Source: Kaistella yonginensis
GTDB lineage: Bacteria; Bacteroidota; Bacteroidia; Flavobacteriales; Weeksellaceae
Length of the DNA: 64,000 bases
Assembly (NCBI RefSeq): GCF_030409525.1
Contig: NZ_JAUFQB010000021.1
Span: forward strand, 1 to 64,000
Direction: 5' to 3'
The stretch's first letter is position 1; each line of letters starts with the position of its first letter. Position numbers and translations under genes: made by a program. The notes under the pieces are model-generated. The model was given only the letters and a program-made list of their open reading frames with translations, was not told where the DNA came from and did not search any database. Shown piece by piece: positions 53,810 to 61,619 of this stretch.

Positions 53810-54373
53810 ATGAAAAACATTCTCCTTAAACGATTTCAATATTATAAAGAACTTGCTGAAAAAATCCTTCACCAAATTCCTGAGGAAAAAATAAATTGGA
53901 ACGCCACTGAAGAAGCCAATAACATGGCAAATTTGATAAAAGACCTCTCCCAAAAAATAGAATCGAAGGCGAGAATTTTTCTAACAGAAGAGCGCAAAAA
54001 TCAAAAAACAAAAAGAAACACAGGATCCAGAACCGAACTAATTTCAAAAATAGAACTGCTGAAAATCTGGGAAAAAGGTTGGACTATTTTATTTGAAGAT
54101 TTAAATCAAATTAAAGAAAATCATTGCGACTACAACTTTTTAGAAGAGGCTTTGGAACAACTTTCCCTCTATTCATTTTACATCGGGCAAATTGTTTTCA
54201 TGGGAAAAATGATTCTCAATGAAGATGGAAATATTGTAAAAATGAAAGAAAATCTTTCCGAAATAAATCCTAGTGAAAAATTAAAAAGTGAAGAATCATC
54301 GGACATTCAACAGAATGCTTCTCCCATTTGCTATGCGAAAAGTGATGAAGTTCGAGATGAATTCAGAACCTAA
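53810..54373 (+). CDS. DinB-like (DUF1572) protein with altered metal site
   Basis: A 187-residue helical protein resembling the DUF1572 branch of the DinB/YfiT superfamily: KINWNATEEANNMANLIKDL near the start, ELLKIWEKGWTILFEDL in the middle and EQLSLYSFYIGQIVFMGK near residue 117-134. In the family as I know it, His occurs at the positions that here are D45 (LIKDLS) and Y124 (YSFYIGQI), so the metal triad looks lost. The last 45 residues (KSEESSDIQQNAS) are a low-complexity tail. Function unknown. Confidence 0.65.
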   Translation: MKNILLKRFQYYKELAEKILHQIPEEKINWNATEEANNMANLIKDLSQKIESKARIFLTEERKNQKTKRNTGSRTELISKIELLKIWEKGWTILFEDLNQIKENHCDYNFLEEALEQLSLYSFYIGQIVFMGKMILNEDGNIVKMKENLSEINPSEKLKSEESSDIQQNASPICYAKSDEVRDEFRT

Positions 54374-54468
54374 AAACGCTGATATAAATCACTTCTGACA
54401 AAAGTCAGTATTGTTTATAAAGTCATTTTATAAGATGTAGCTAATTTTACTGCATCAAACTAAAAGAC

Positions 54469-55050
54469 ATGAAAGCAGATGACCGGCTTAAGAATTTAGA
54501 GAAGGTTTTATCCGATTTAAAAACCAAGAAAAACTTAGGTTTTAATGATGTTTGCGACTTGCTCTTCACTTTTCAGTTCAAAGATTTCGATCAATTGTTT
54601 CAGATTTCACCTTTGGAAGTTCCCCAGGAAACCTTTATGCGCATTCCAGTGTATCACGATGAATTTGTAGCGGCACTGAAGATTTGGGGAGTTCAGCATT
54701 ATTCTGCCATTCGCGATCATTCTAATTACGACGCTAAAATTAAAGTTCTAAAAGGAAGTTTGACCGAAGTCTCCTATCGTGAAAACTCGAATTTCATTGA
54801 GTATGATTCTAAAGCAACCGCCCGAACAGGTGATATTTTGGTTGAAGAACAAAGCGACATTAATTCCATCATCAATAATTCGGAAGAAATTTCGGTGAGT
54901 CTTCATGTCTACCGAACTCCAAAACTCGCGCTGGAAGGTGTAAGAATTTTCGATACAGAAAACCGCCGAATCGCTTTTCTTTCCGACCAAGCCCAAGCTT
55001 GCTCTTGGAATTTGCCCGACCCTAGTTATCAAAAGATCATTCAAATATAA
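54469..55050 (+). CDS. cysteine dioxygenase-like cupin with an altered iron ligand
   Basis: A 193-residue cupin of the cysteine dioxygenase type: WGVQHYSAIRDHSNYDAKIK and VLKGSLTEVSYRE form cupin motif 1, and ISVSLHVYRTP motif 2. Cysteine dioxygenase binds iron through HxH plus a later His. Here the first His is Arg (R82 in IRDH; codon CGC, one base from CAC), while H84 and H146 remain. Activity is therefore doubtful. 95 bp after the DinB-like gene, same strand; followed by a terminator. Confidence 0.78.
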   Translation: MKADDRLKNLEKVLSDLKTKKNLGFNDVCDLLFTFQFKDFDQLFQISPLEVPQETFMRIPVYHDEFVAALKIWGVQHYSAIRDHSNYDAKIKVLKGSLTEVSYRENSNFIEYDSKATARTGDILVEEQSDINSIINNSEEISVSLHVYRTPKLALEGVRIFDTENRRIAFLSDQAQACSWNLPDPSYQKIIQI

Positions 55051-55095
55051 AAATCAAAAAAATCATTTTAAATTAAATTTCATTCATTAAAAAAT

Positions 55096-55118
55096 CACAA
55101 CTTGTTGTGGTTTTTTTT
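55096..55118 (+). terminator. terminator of the dioxygenase-like gene
   Basis: Stem CACAAC / GTTGTG with a 2-nt apparent loop, extended by A/T pairs, followed by eight T's; 45 nt after the stop. Confidence 0.75.
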
Positions 55119-55128
55119 GCTCCAAAGA

Positions 55129-55163
55129 TTGTAGCATTAGAAAAAAAATAATCTTTAAATTTG
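55129..55163 (+). promoter_or_regulatory. promoter of mtaB
   Basis: TTG (55129-55131), a 24-nt spacer and TAAATTTG (55156-55163); the -7 box ends 12 nt before the ATG at 55176. A TTG that would extend the ORF upstream is in fact part of this -7 box. Confidence 0.6.
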
Positions 55164-55175
55164 CACCATTCAATT

Positions 55176-56525
55176 ATGGAACACTTACCTTTAAAAACCG
55201 CCGCATTTCATACCCTTGGCTGCAAACTTAACTTTGCAGAAACCTCTACCATTGCCCGCCAGCTTACAGGTGCGGGTTATGAAAAAGTTAGTTTTGATGA
55301 ACCTGCGAATGTATATATCATCAATACTTGTTCGGTGACTGAAAATGCTGATCGTGAATGTAAATTTCATGTAAAACGCGCAATGAAAGCCAATCCTGAT
55401 GGTTTGGTCGTTATTTTAGGCTGTTATGCACAACTGAAACCCGAAGAAATTTCGGCGATTGAAGGAGTCGATTTGGTTTTAGGAGCTAAAGAGAAGTTTA
55501 ATATTCTAAGTTACCTCGATGATTTGCAGAAATCCGATCACCACGGCATCATTCATTCCTGTGAGATTGACGAGGCCGATTTCTTCATCGGAAGTTATTC
55601 GATTGGTGATCGTACCCGTGCTTTTCTAAAAGTGCAAGATGGTTGTGATTACAAATGCACGTATTGCACGATTCCTTTAGCCAGAGGGATCTCCCGGTCT
55701 GACACCATAGAAAGTGTGGTGAAAAATGCGACCGAAATTGCACAAAAAGGAATCAAAGAAATTGTTCTGACTGGAGTAAACATCGGTGATTATGGTAAAG
55801 GTGAATTTGGAAACAAAAAACACGAACATACTTTCCTGGATCTGATTTCAGAGTTAGATCAGGTGGAAGGAATTGAACGGATCCGAATCTCCTCCATCGA
55901 ACCGAATTTATTGAAAGACGAAAGCATTGAACTGGTGGCGAAAAGCCAAAGGTTTGTACCTCATTTTCATATTCCGCTGCAAAGTGGTAGCGATGAATTA
56001 CTGAAAAAAATGAAGCGTAGATATTTAACCAATGTGTACACCGACAGAGTAGCAAAAATTCGCGAAGTAATGCCCGATTCCTGTATCGGAGTGGATGTTA
56101 TTGTAGGATTTCCAGGCGAAACAGAAGAAAAGTTTTTAGAAACTTATAATTTCCTGAACGAACTGCCAATTTCTTATCTGCACGTTTTCACTTATTCTGA
56201 GAGAGAAAATACGGAAGCAGCAGAAATGCACGGCGTAATTCCCATTCCCGAAAGAAAGCGACGAAACAAAATGCTCAGAATTCTTTCTGAGAAAAAGAAA
56301 ATGGCTTTCTACCAAACCCAATTAGGGAAAACACTTCCTGTACTTTGGGAGCATGAAAATAAGAATGGATTGATGTTCGGTTTTACCGAAAATTATGTAA
56401 GGGTTCAAAAACCTTTTGATGAAAACTCAGTTAATCAAATTGAAAAATTAAAACTTTCTAAAATAAAAAGCGACGGAACTGTTTCTGTACTTGCCGCTTT
56501 TGAAGATTTCTTGGCGAAAATTTAA
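55176..56525 (+). CDS. mtaB: tRNA t6A37 methylthiotransferase MtaB
   Basis: A 449-residue radical-SAM enzyme of the MiaB family that converts t6A37 to ms2t6A37 in tRNA. The N-terminal UPF0004 domain has AFHTLGCKLNFAETSTIA with NTCSVTENADRE and LGCYAQLKPEE (three Fe-S cysteines). The radical-SAM cluster is DGCDYKCTYCTIPLARG. A TRAM-like C-terminal region follows. TLGCKLN rather than the MiaB TYGCQMN, and the length, point to MtaB. ATG 55176 is the start; the TTG at 55161 belongs to the promoter. Confidence 0.95.
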   Translation: MEHLPLKTAAFHTLGCKLNFAETSTIARQLTGAGYEKVSFDEPANVYIINTCSVTENADRECKFHVKRAMKANPDGLVVILGCYAQLKPEEISAIEGVDLVLGAKEKFNILSYLDDLQKSDHHGIIHSCEIDEADFFIGSYSIGDRTRAFLKVQDGCDYKCTYCTIPLARGISRSDTIESVVKNATEIAQKGIKEIVLTGVNIGDYGKGEFGNKKHEHTFLDLISELDQVEGIERIRISSIEPNLLKDESIELVAKSQRFVPHFHIPLQSGSDELLKKMKRRYLTNVYTDRVAKIREVMPDSCIGVDVIVGFPGETEEKFLETYNFLNELPISYLHVFTYSERENTEAAEMHGVIPIPERKRRNKMLRILSEKKKMAFYQTQLGKTLPVLWEHENKNGLMFGFTENYVRVQKPFDENSVNQIEKLKLSKIKSDGTVSVLAAFEDFLAKI

Positions 56526-56526
56526 T

Positions 56527-56679
56527 TTATTTTACCGGCTTTACTTTACCCATATCTAAACTTTGAAAGAGGTTCGGAAAATACATTAGTAAAATAAAGT
56601 AGATAATAATCATCAGTACGATTATTGAAATTGCAATTAATACGATTGGTCCGGGTTTATTTTTACCAGTGCTTGCCAT
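56527..56679 (-). CDS. small single-pass membrane protein, 50 residues
   Basis: Starting at ATG 56679: MASTGKNKPGPIVLIAISII, then one long hydrophobic helix (VLIAISIIVLMIIIYFILLM) and a short polar tail ending DMGKVKPVK. A GTG 15 codons upstream would overlap the preceding gene. It follows the GH63-type gene by 22 nt on the same strand and is likely co-transcribed. The tail is 1 bp from the mtaB stop. Function unknown. Confidence 0.6.
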   Translation of the reverse strand: MASTGKNKPGPIVLIAISIIVLMIIIYFILLMYFPNLFQSLDMGKVKPVK

Positions 56680-56701
56680 AACTTTAGGATTAAATCTTCG
56701 C

Positions 56702-59377
56702 TTATTTAGCATCAACATTTCCACCAGTTTGATCAGGCGTTTCGGTTTGTACCTTTACCAACTTCATTTCTTGAAAACGTGGTTGTAGAATTTTTGCGAT
56801 CAATCCTGTCCAGCCAGTTTGGTGAGAGGCTCCTACTCCACGGCCACTATCTCCATGGAAATATTCATAAAACAAAATATAATCTTTAAAATCAGGATCA
56901 TCCTGAAATCTTGGATACTGCCCATTAAAAGGGCGTTTACCATTTTCATCTTGCAGGAAAATTCGGGCTAACCGTTTTCCGAGGAAATCTGCAATCTCCT
57001 CTAAATTCAGATAATTCCCACTGCCAGTCGGACATTCTATTTTGAAATCTGGACTGTAGTAAAAGAAGAATCGTTGTAAACTTTCTATAATTAGGAAATT
57101 CACCGGAAACCAAATTGGGCCACGCCAGTTACTGTTGCCACCAAACATATCGCTATCGCTTTCTGCTGGTAGATATTTCAACATATAATCAGTTCCATCT
57201 AAATTAATATGAAACGGATTGTCTTCATATTCCTTTGATAAAGCCCGAACTCCGTAATCGCTTAGAAATTCATTTTCATGCAAAATTCGCTCTAAGAGTT
57301 TTTTCAAACGGTGCCCTCTTAACAAAGAAAGTAAATGTTTGGAATCATCGCCTTTTACTTCCCAATGGGAAACAAGAGATGCCAACTTCGGCTTGTTTTT
57401 TAAAACCCAGTCCATTCGTTCTTTAAATGCAGGCAATTTATTGAGCATTTCTTCATCGATCACTTCCACGGCAAACATCGGAATCAAACCTACGATGGAG
57501 CGAATTCGCATAAACATAGTGTTACCACCTTTCAACTGTAAAGCGTCATAGAAAAATTCATCCTGATCATCCCAAAGTGAAAATTCGTCATCACCCATAT
57601 TGTCGAGTGCATTTGCAATATGCAGGAAATGTTCAAAGAACTTAGTCGCAAGATCTTCATATACTTTATTATAAAGAGCCAGCTCCATAGCGATTCTCAT
57701 CATATTCAGACTGAACATTGCCATCCAACTTGTTCCATCTGCCTGTTCCAAATTTTCGCCATTCGGCAATCTTTGACTTCGATCGAAAATCCCGATATTA
57801 TCTAATCCCAAAAATCCACCTTCGAAAATATTATTACCATTTTTGTCTTTTTTATTGACCCACCAAGTGAAGGTCATCAATAGTTTTTGAAAAACTCCTT
57901 CCAGAAATTCTAAATCGGGTTTCCCTTTTTTTACTTCATCAATTTTAAAGACCCTAAAGGAGGCCCAAGCATGGACTGGTGGATTTACATCGCTAAAATT
58001 CCACTCGTAAGCGGGCAATTGACCATTGGGATGCATAAACCATTCGAGGGTCAATAGTTTCAACTGCTGCTTTGCAAAATCGGGATCGATAACAGCAAAA
58101 CTTAAAGTATGAAATGCTAAATCCCAAGTTGCAAACCACGGATACTCCCATTTATCAGGCATGGAAATGATGTTTAAAGAATTGAAATTCTCCCAATCTT
58201 CATTTCGGATATGTTTACGGGATTTCGGTGGGGGCATTTCTGCAGGATCCCCGTCTAACCACTTTGCAACGCTGTAATGATAAAACTGTTTGCTCCACAA
58301 CATTCCTGCAAATGCCTGTCGTTGAACTAATTTTTCATCATCGCTTTTAATACCTTTTTGTAAATCTTTATAAAAATCTTGTGCTTCAGTTTCCCGTTCT
58401 GTAAAAATATTGTCAAAATCCTGAAATGGGTTTTCTAAATCTTGATCACATAATCTGAACTCAAAAACCTGAGTAGCATGGGCGGCGATTATTTCATCGA
58501 TAACAAAGGTAGCTTTGGTTCCTTTTTTTTCTGAATTAACTGAATTTTGATTTCCATTAATAATAAAATCATTGATGCCATCTTTGCAAAATTTCCCCGA
58601 ATTTTGCGAATGATACAATCGTTGGTTATTGCTCTCATTATCACAAAACAGAACTTCAGAAGATTGTTTTGCATATAAGTTTTTAATCGTTAGATCCTTA
58701 TGATCAACAATGATTCGATTAGCATTTGTAGCGTTTAACTGAGGTCGGTAATCATCATACCCCCAAATCCAGGAATTTCGAAACCAAATGGTTGGCAAGA
58801 GAATTAAAGGTACATCTCTATCAGCTTTGTTGGTAACTGTAATTTTAATGAGAATATCTTCAGCTGATGATTTCGCATACTCTATGAAGATATCGAAATA
58901 TTCGTTTTGGTCAAAGATCCCTGTATCGATAAGCTCATATTCGGGATTTTCTTTTCCAGCTTGTGCATTTTTCTCAATTAACTCATCATACGGAAAAGCG
59001 CTCTGAGGATATTTATACAACATCTTCATATAAGAATGCGTTGGGACATTGTCTAAATAATAGTAATATTCCTTTACATCTTCACCATGATTTCCTTGTC
59101 CGTTCGTTAAACCAAAAAAACGTTCTTTCACCATTTTGTCTTTTTTATTCCAAAGACCTAATGAAAAAACCAAAGTCTGCTTGTCATCACAAATTCCACA
59201 AATTCCTTCTTCTCCCCAGCGGTACGTTTTTGCTTCGGCGGTATCATGGTTGGTATAATTCCACGCATCACCATCAGCACTATAATCCTCACGAACTACG
59301 CCCCATTCACGATTGCTGACATAAGGTCCCCATTTTTTCCAAGAAACATCGGGCAATCTTTTACTTTCTTCGGTCAT
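56702..59377 (-). CDS. GH63-type glucosidase / MGH1-like glycoside hydrolase
   Basis: An 891-residue intracellular enzyme (no signal peptide) with the six-hairpin fold typical of GH63: W in YVSNREWGVVREDYS near residue 17, then YPWFATWDLAFHTLSFAVID in the middle, LPAYEWNFSDVNPPVHAWA, NIFEGGFLGLDNIGIFDRSQ, and FGGNSNWRGPIWFPVNFLII late; these are the usual substrate-binding blocks. It should hydrolyse alpha-glucosides, perhaps mannosylglycerate or trehalose-like sugars; the exact substrate is open. It reads from the same strand as the SDR 200 bp upstream. Confidence 0.88.
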   Translation of the reverse strand: MTEESKRLPDVSWKKWGPYVSNREWGVVREDYSADGDAWNYTNHDTAEAKTYRWGEEGICGICDDKQTLVFSLGLWNKKDKMVKERFFGLTNGQGNHGEDVKEYYYYLDNVPTHSYMKMLYKYPQSAFPYDELIEKNAQAGKENPEYELIDTGIFDQNEYFDIFIEYAKSSAEDILIKITVTNKADRDVPLILLPTIWFRNSWIWGYDDYRPQLNATNANRIIVDHKDLTIKNLYAKQSSEVLFCDNESNNQRLYHSQNSGKFCKDGINDFIINGNQNSVNSEKKGTKATFVIDEIIAAHATQVFEFRLCDQDLENPFQDFDNIFTERETEAQDFYKDLQKGIKSDDEKLVQRQAFAGMLWSKQFYHYSVAKWLDGDPAEMPPPKSRKHIRNEDWENFNSLNIISMPDKWEYPWFATWDLAFHTLSFAVIDPDFAKQQLKLLTLEWFMHPNGQLPAYEWNFSDVNPPVHAWASFRVFKIDEVKKGKPDLEFLEGVFQKLLMTFTWWVNKKDKNGNNIFEGGFLGLDNIGIFDRSQRLPNGENLEQADGTSWMAMFSLNMMRIAMELALYNKVYEDLATKFFEHFLHIANALDNMGDDEFSLWDDQDEFFYDALQLKGGNTMFMRIRSIVGLIPMFAVEVIDEEMLNKLPAFKERMDWVLKNKPKLASLVSHWEVKGDDSKHLLSLLRGHRLKKLLERILHENEFLSDYGVRALSKEYEDNPFHINLDGTDYMLKYLPAESDSDMFGGNSNWRGPIWFPVNFLIIESLQRFFFYYSPDFKIECPTGSGNYLNLEEIADFLGKRLARIFLQDENGKRPFNGQYPRFQDDPDFKDYILFYEYFHGDSGRGVGASHQTGWTGLIAKILQPRFQEMKLVKVQTETPDQTGGNVDAK

Positions 59378-59456
59378 CTTCTTATGAATTTTAAGGTGGA
59401 TTATTATTCGGAAATTTCTAAAGGTTAACGTACTGCAAATCTAGCGGAATCTGCGC

Positions 59457-59560
59457 CCCGACTTGAATGAAGCTCTTTTTTGTTGCTTGCTGAGCGAAGC
59501 CGAGGCCAGCAACAAAAAAAGCGGGAATGGAAGGCGGAGAAAGGCGCCCAAATAAAAAAT
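59457..59560 (-). repeat. dispersed hairpin repeat, family I, copy 3
   Basis: CCCGACTTGA, then left arm GCTCTTTTTTGTTGC (59472-59486) and right arm GCAACAAAAAAAGC (59509-59522), then GCGGGAATGGAAGGCGG and GCGCCCAAAT. The stem is longer than in copy 1 (GTTGC/GCAAC on both arms), with both arms changed together. It ends 18 nt 3' of the SDR stop codon. Confidence 0.7.
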
Positions 59561-59578
59561 AAAATCAGCGCAGTCTCC

Positions 59579-60388
59579 TTAACCGCCTGTATAAAAAGAT
59601 TCGAAAGTGGTCATACCACCATCGATGAAAATACTAGCACCAGTGATATAATCGGACACATCACTCGCCAAGAAAACGGCGAGATTCCCAATGTCTTGTG
59701 GTTGACCGATTCTGTTATACGGAATTAAAGTCAACAAGGAATCCAGTTCCTGAGGTGTTTGCCAAGCGTCTTTATTTATATTCGTTTGAATTGCACCGGG
59801 GCAAATTGAGTTCACCCGAATTTTGTCCGCACCATATTCTTGAGCTAAAGTCTGCATCAACATTCTGATTGCACCTTTACTCGATGCATAATTTGCGTGA
59901 CCAGACCACGGAATTATTTCGTGAACCGAAGAAATATGAATGATTTTTCCACAAGCCAAAGACCGTGAAGAGTTGATTCCTCTTCGCAGAAATTCTTTAA
60001 TTGCTTCGCGGGCACATAAAAACTGTCCGGTTAAATTAACACCGATGACTGCATTCCATTGATCCAAAGTCATTTCTGTAAATTTGGCATCTTTCTGAAT
60101 TCCAGCATTATTAACTAAAATATCGACGGTTCCTAATTGTTTTACCACCTCGTGAAACATTTTAATGACTTCATCTTCTTGGGAAACATCACATTGATAA
60201 ACGATTCCTTTCCCGCCCTTATCAGTAATTTCTTTCAATACTGTATTTGCCTTATCGAGAGAATTTTCAGAGGGATAATTAATGACGACCGTAGCACCAG
60301 CTTCTGCCATTGATTGTGCAATCCCAGCACCAATTCCACTTGATGAGCCTGTAATAATAGCGACTTGATCTTTTAGAGAAATTTCCAT
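59579..60388 (-). CDS. SDR-family, glucose 1-dehydrogenase-like oxidoreductase
   Basis: A 269-residue classical SDR. NAD(P)-binding GSSSGIGAGIAQ lies near residue 15, NNAG near 94, the catalytic Ser in ISSVHEIIPWSGHANY with YASSKGA, and the C-terminal PG/DYITGASIFIDGGM. The SVHExIPW stretch is typical of glucose 1-dehydrogenase-like enzymes, so sugar oxidation is plausible. The GH63-type gene lies downstream in the same direction, which supports a glucan-to-glucose-to-gluconate link; inference only. Confidence 0.88.
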   Translation of the reverse strand: MEISLKDQVAIITGSSSGIGAGIAQSMAEAGATVVINYPSENSLDKANTVLKEITDKGGKGIVYQCDVSQEDEVIKMFHEVVKQLGTVDILVNNAGIQKDAKFTEMTLDQWNAVIGVNLTGQFLCAREAIKEFLRRGINSSRSLACGKIIHISSVHEIIPWSGHANYASSKGAIRMLMQTLAQEYGADKIRVNSICPGAIQTNINKDAWQTPQELDSLLTLIPYNRIGQPQDIGNLAVFLASDVSDYITGASIFIDGGMTTFESFYTGG

Positions 60389-60472
60389 AAACGGACTTTT
60401 TTATTATAATGTAAAAGAAAGAGAAACTATCACGCCAAAATCGAGATAGTTTAGTTAATGTTTTCAGAAAAT

Positions 60473-61090
60473 TTAGTCATGGTAAACATCTTCATACATT
60501 ACTCCGGCTTCAATTCTTACTGGTAAAAAATTTTCTCTCGGAACAATCGGACAACTGTAATCGTAAGCGTTGTATGCACAAAGCGGATGATATGATTTGT
60601 TGAAATCTAATATAATTATATCACCTTTTGGAATCTTTAAATCCATATACTTCCCGCCACCATAGGTTTCTATTTCATTGGTAGCATCCCGGAAAGGCAG
60701 GAAAAGATAATCTTCATAACCTTCTTTTTGGGCTAAAGTTACACTTTGATAAAGCGTTAAGCTCAGTTCTTTACCCTCTAAAACGAACGTCGCTTTTCCA
60801 TATTCTTTATAAGGTTTTGTTTTCCCTGAAGAAGTTTGGATTTCAAAAGGAGTAGCATTTTCTGTTTTAGTTAATTTTGCCGAAACTCGATATTTTAAGT
60901 TGATTGAAAAAAATGGATGTTCCTTAAACTTGGCAAAATCATCGCCACGTAAAGGGGTTTCTTTCGGATTTTTATATTCTGCATTGAGCTCTTTTTGAAA
61001 TTTTTCAATGTCAGAAATTAACTCTGCTCTCGGTTGAGAACCGCAGGAAGTCAGTAGAAAACCCACAAATAAAAGGATGAATTTTTTCAT
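60473..61090 (-). CDS. DUF1684 lipoprotein
   Basis: A 205-residue lipoprotein, leader MKKFILLFVGFLLTSC with Cys16. The DUF1684 domain is clear: TPLRGDDFAKFKEHPFFSIN, then a middle beta region (YLFLPFRDATNEIETYGGGK) and the hallmark ILDFNKSYHPLCAYNAYDYSC followed by CPIVPRENFLPVRIEAGV. No function is known for the domain. Position 85 bp upstream of the SDR, same strand. Confidence 0.9.
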   Translation of the reverse strand: MKKFILLFVGFLLTSCGSQPRAELISDIEKFQKELNAEYKNPKETPLRGDDFAKFKEHPFFSINLKYRVSAKLTKTENATPFEIQTSSGKTKPYKEYGKATFVLEGKELSLTLYQSVTLAQKEGYEDYLFLPFRDATNEIETYGGGKYMDLKIPKGDIIILDFNKSYHPLCAYNAYDYSCPIVPRENFLPVRIEAGVMYEDVYHD

Positions 61091-61199
61091 TTTTGTACTA
61101 TTTTGTTTCGGATGATTTTGTAAAAATTGTTCTCTGTTGAAATAAAAATCAGAAAATCAAAATCATTTTTGAATGCCCATTTTTTAGATTTTCTTCATG

Positions 61200-61598
61200 C
61201 TAATTTATAGTTACTTTATAGACATCGGTTTTATTTCGTTTGATATTTCTGACCCAAAAACCACCTTTCTGTGGAATCTCTTCTTTTAAATCAAAGGTTG
61301 TACACCCTTTGGGCAAACCAGAAAAGACCAACGTAAACCAGTAATCTTTCATGGGCGGAACTTGGGTCCAATAGGGGAAAAGCGAAATGTTTTCGTGATG
61401 TATTAAGGTGCTTTTATGAATCAAACTTTCATCGACTAAAAAAGTAGAGCGCCAAATACGAATCAACATATCTGGATAAGGCGTGGCTGGAAAACAACAG
61501 TGAACAATGACTTGCTTTTCGATTTCAACTTTTGGTTGAAGTGCTTCCAGAAGTTCTTGTGCAATTTCAGGTTTGGTAATCGTTGTAAGAGGAGACAC
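61200..61598 (-). CDS. conserved hypothetical protein in frame with mqo
   Basis: A 132-residue protein beginning with GTG. The frame is continuous with mqo: after the mqo TAA (61620-61622), seven codons follow with no other stop and then GTG. Distinctive segments are VHCCFPATPYPDMLIRIWRS, TLIHHENISLFPYWTQVPPM and NIKRNKTDVYKVTIN. No family is recognised; the Cys-Cys and Trp-rich motifs are worth noting. Probably co-transcribed and translationally coupled with mqo. Confidence 0.65.
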   Translation of the reverse strand: MSPLTTITKPEIAQELLEALQPKVEIEKQVIVHCCFPATPYPDMLIRIWRSTFLVDESLIHKSTLIHHENISLFPYWTQVPPMKDYWFTLVFSGLPKGCTTFDLKEEIPQKGGFWVRNIKRNKTDVYKVTIN

Positions 61599-61619
61599 CT
61601 TGAGCAGAATTTTAGCAAG

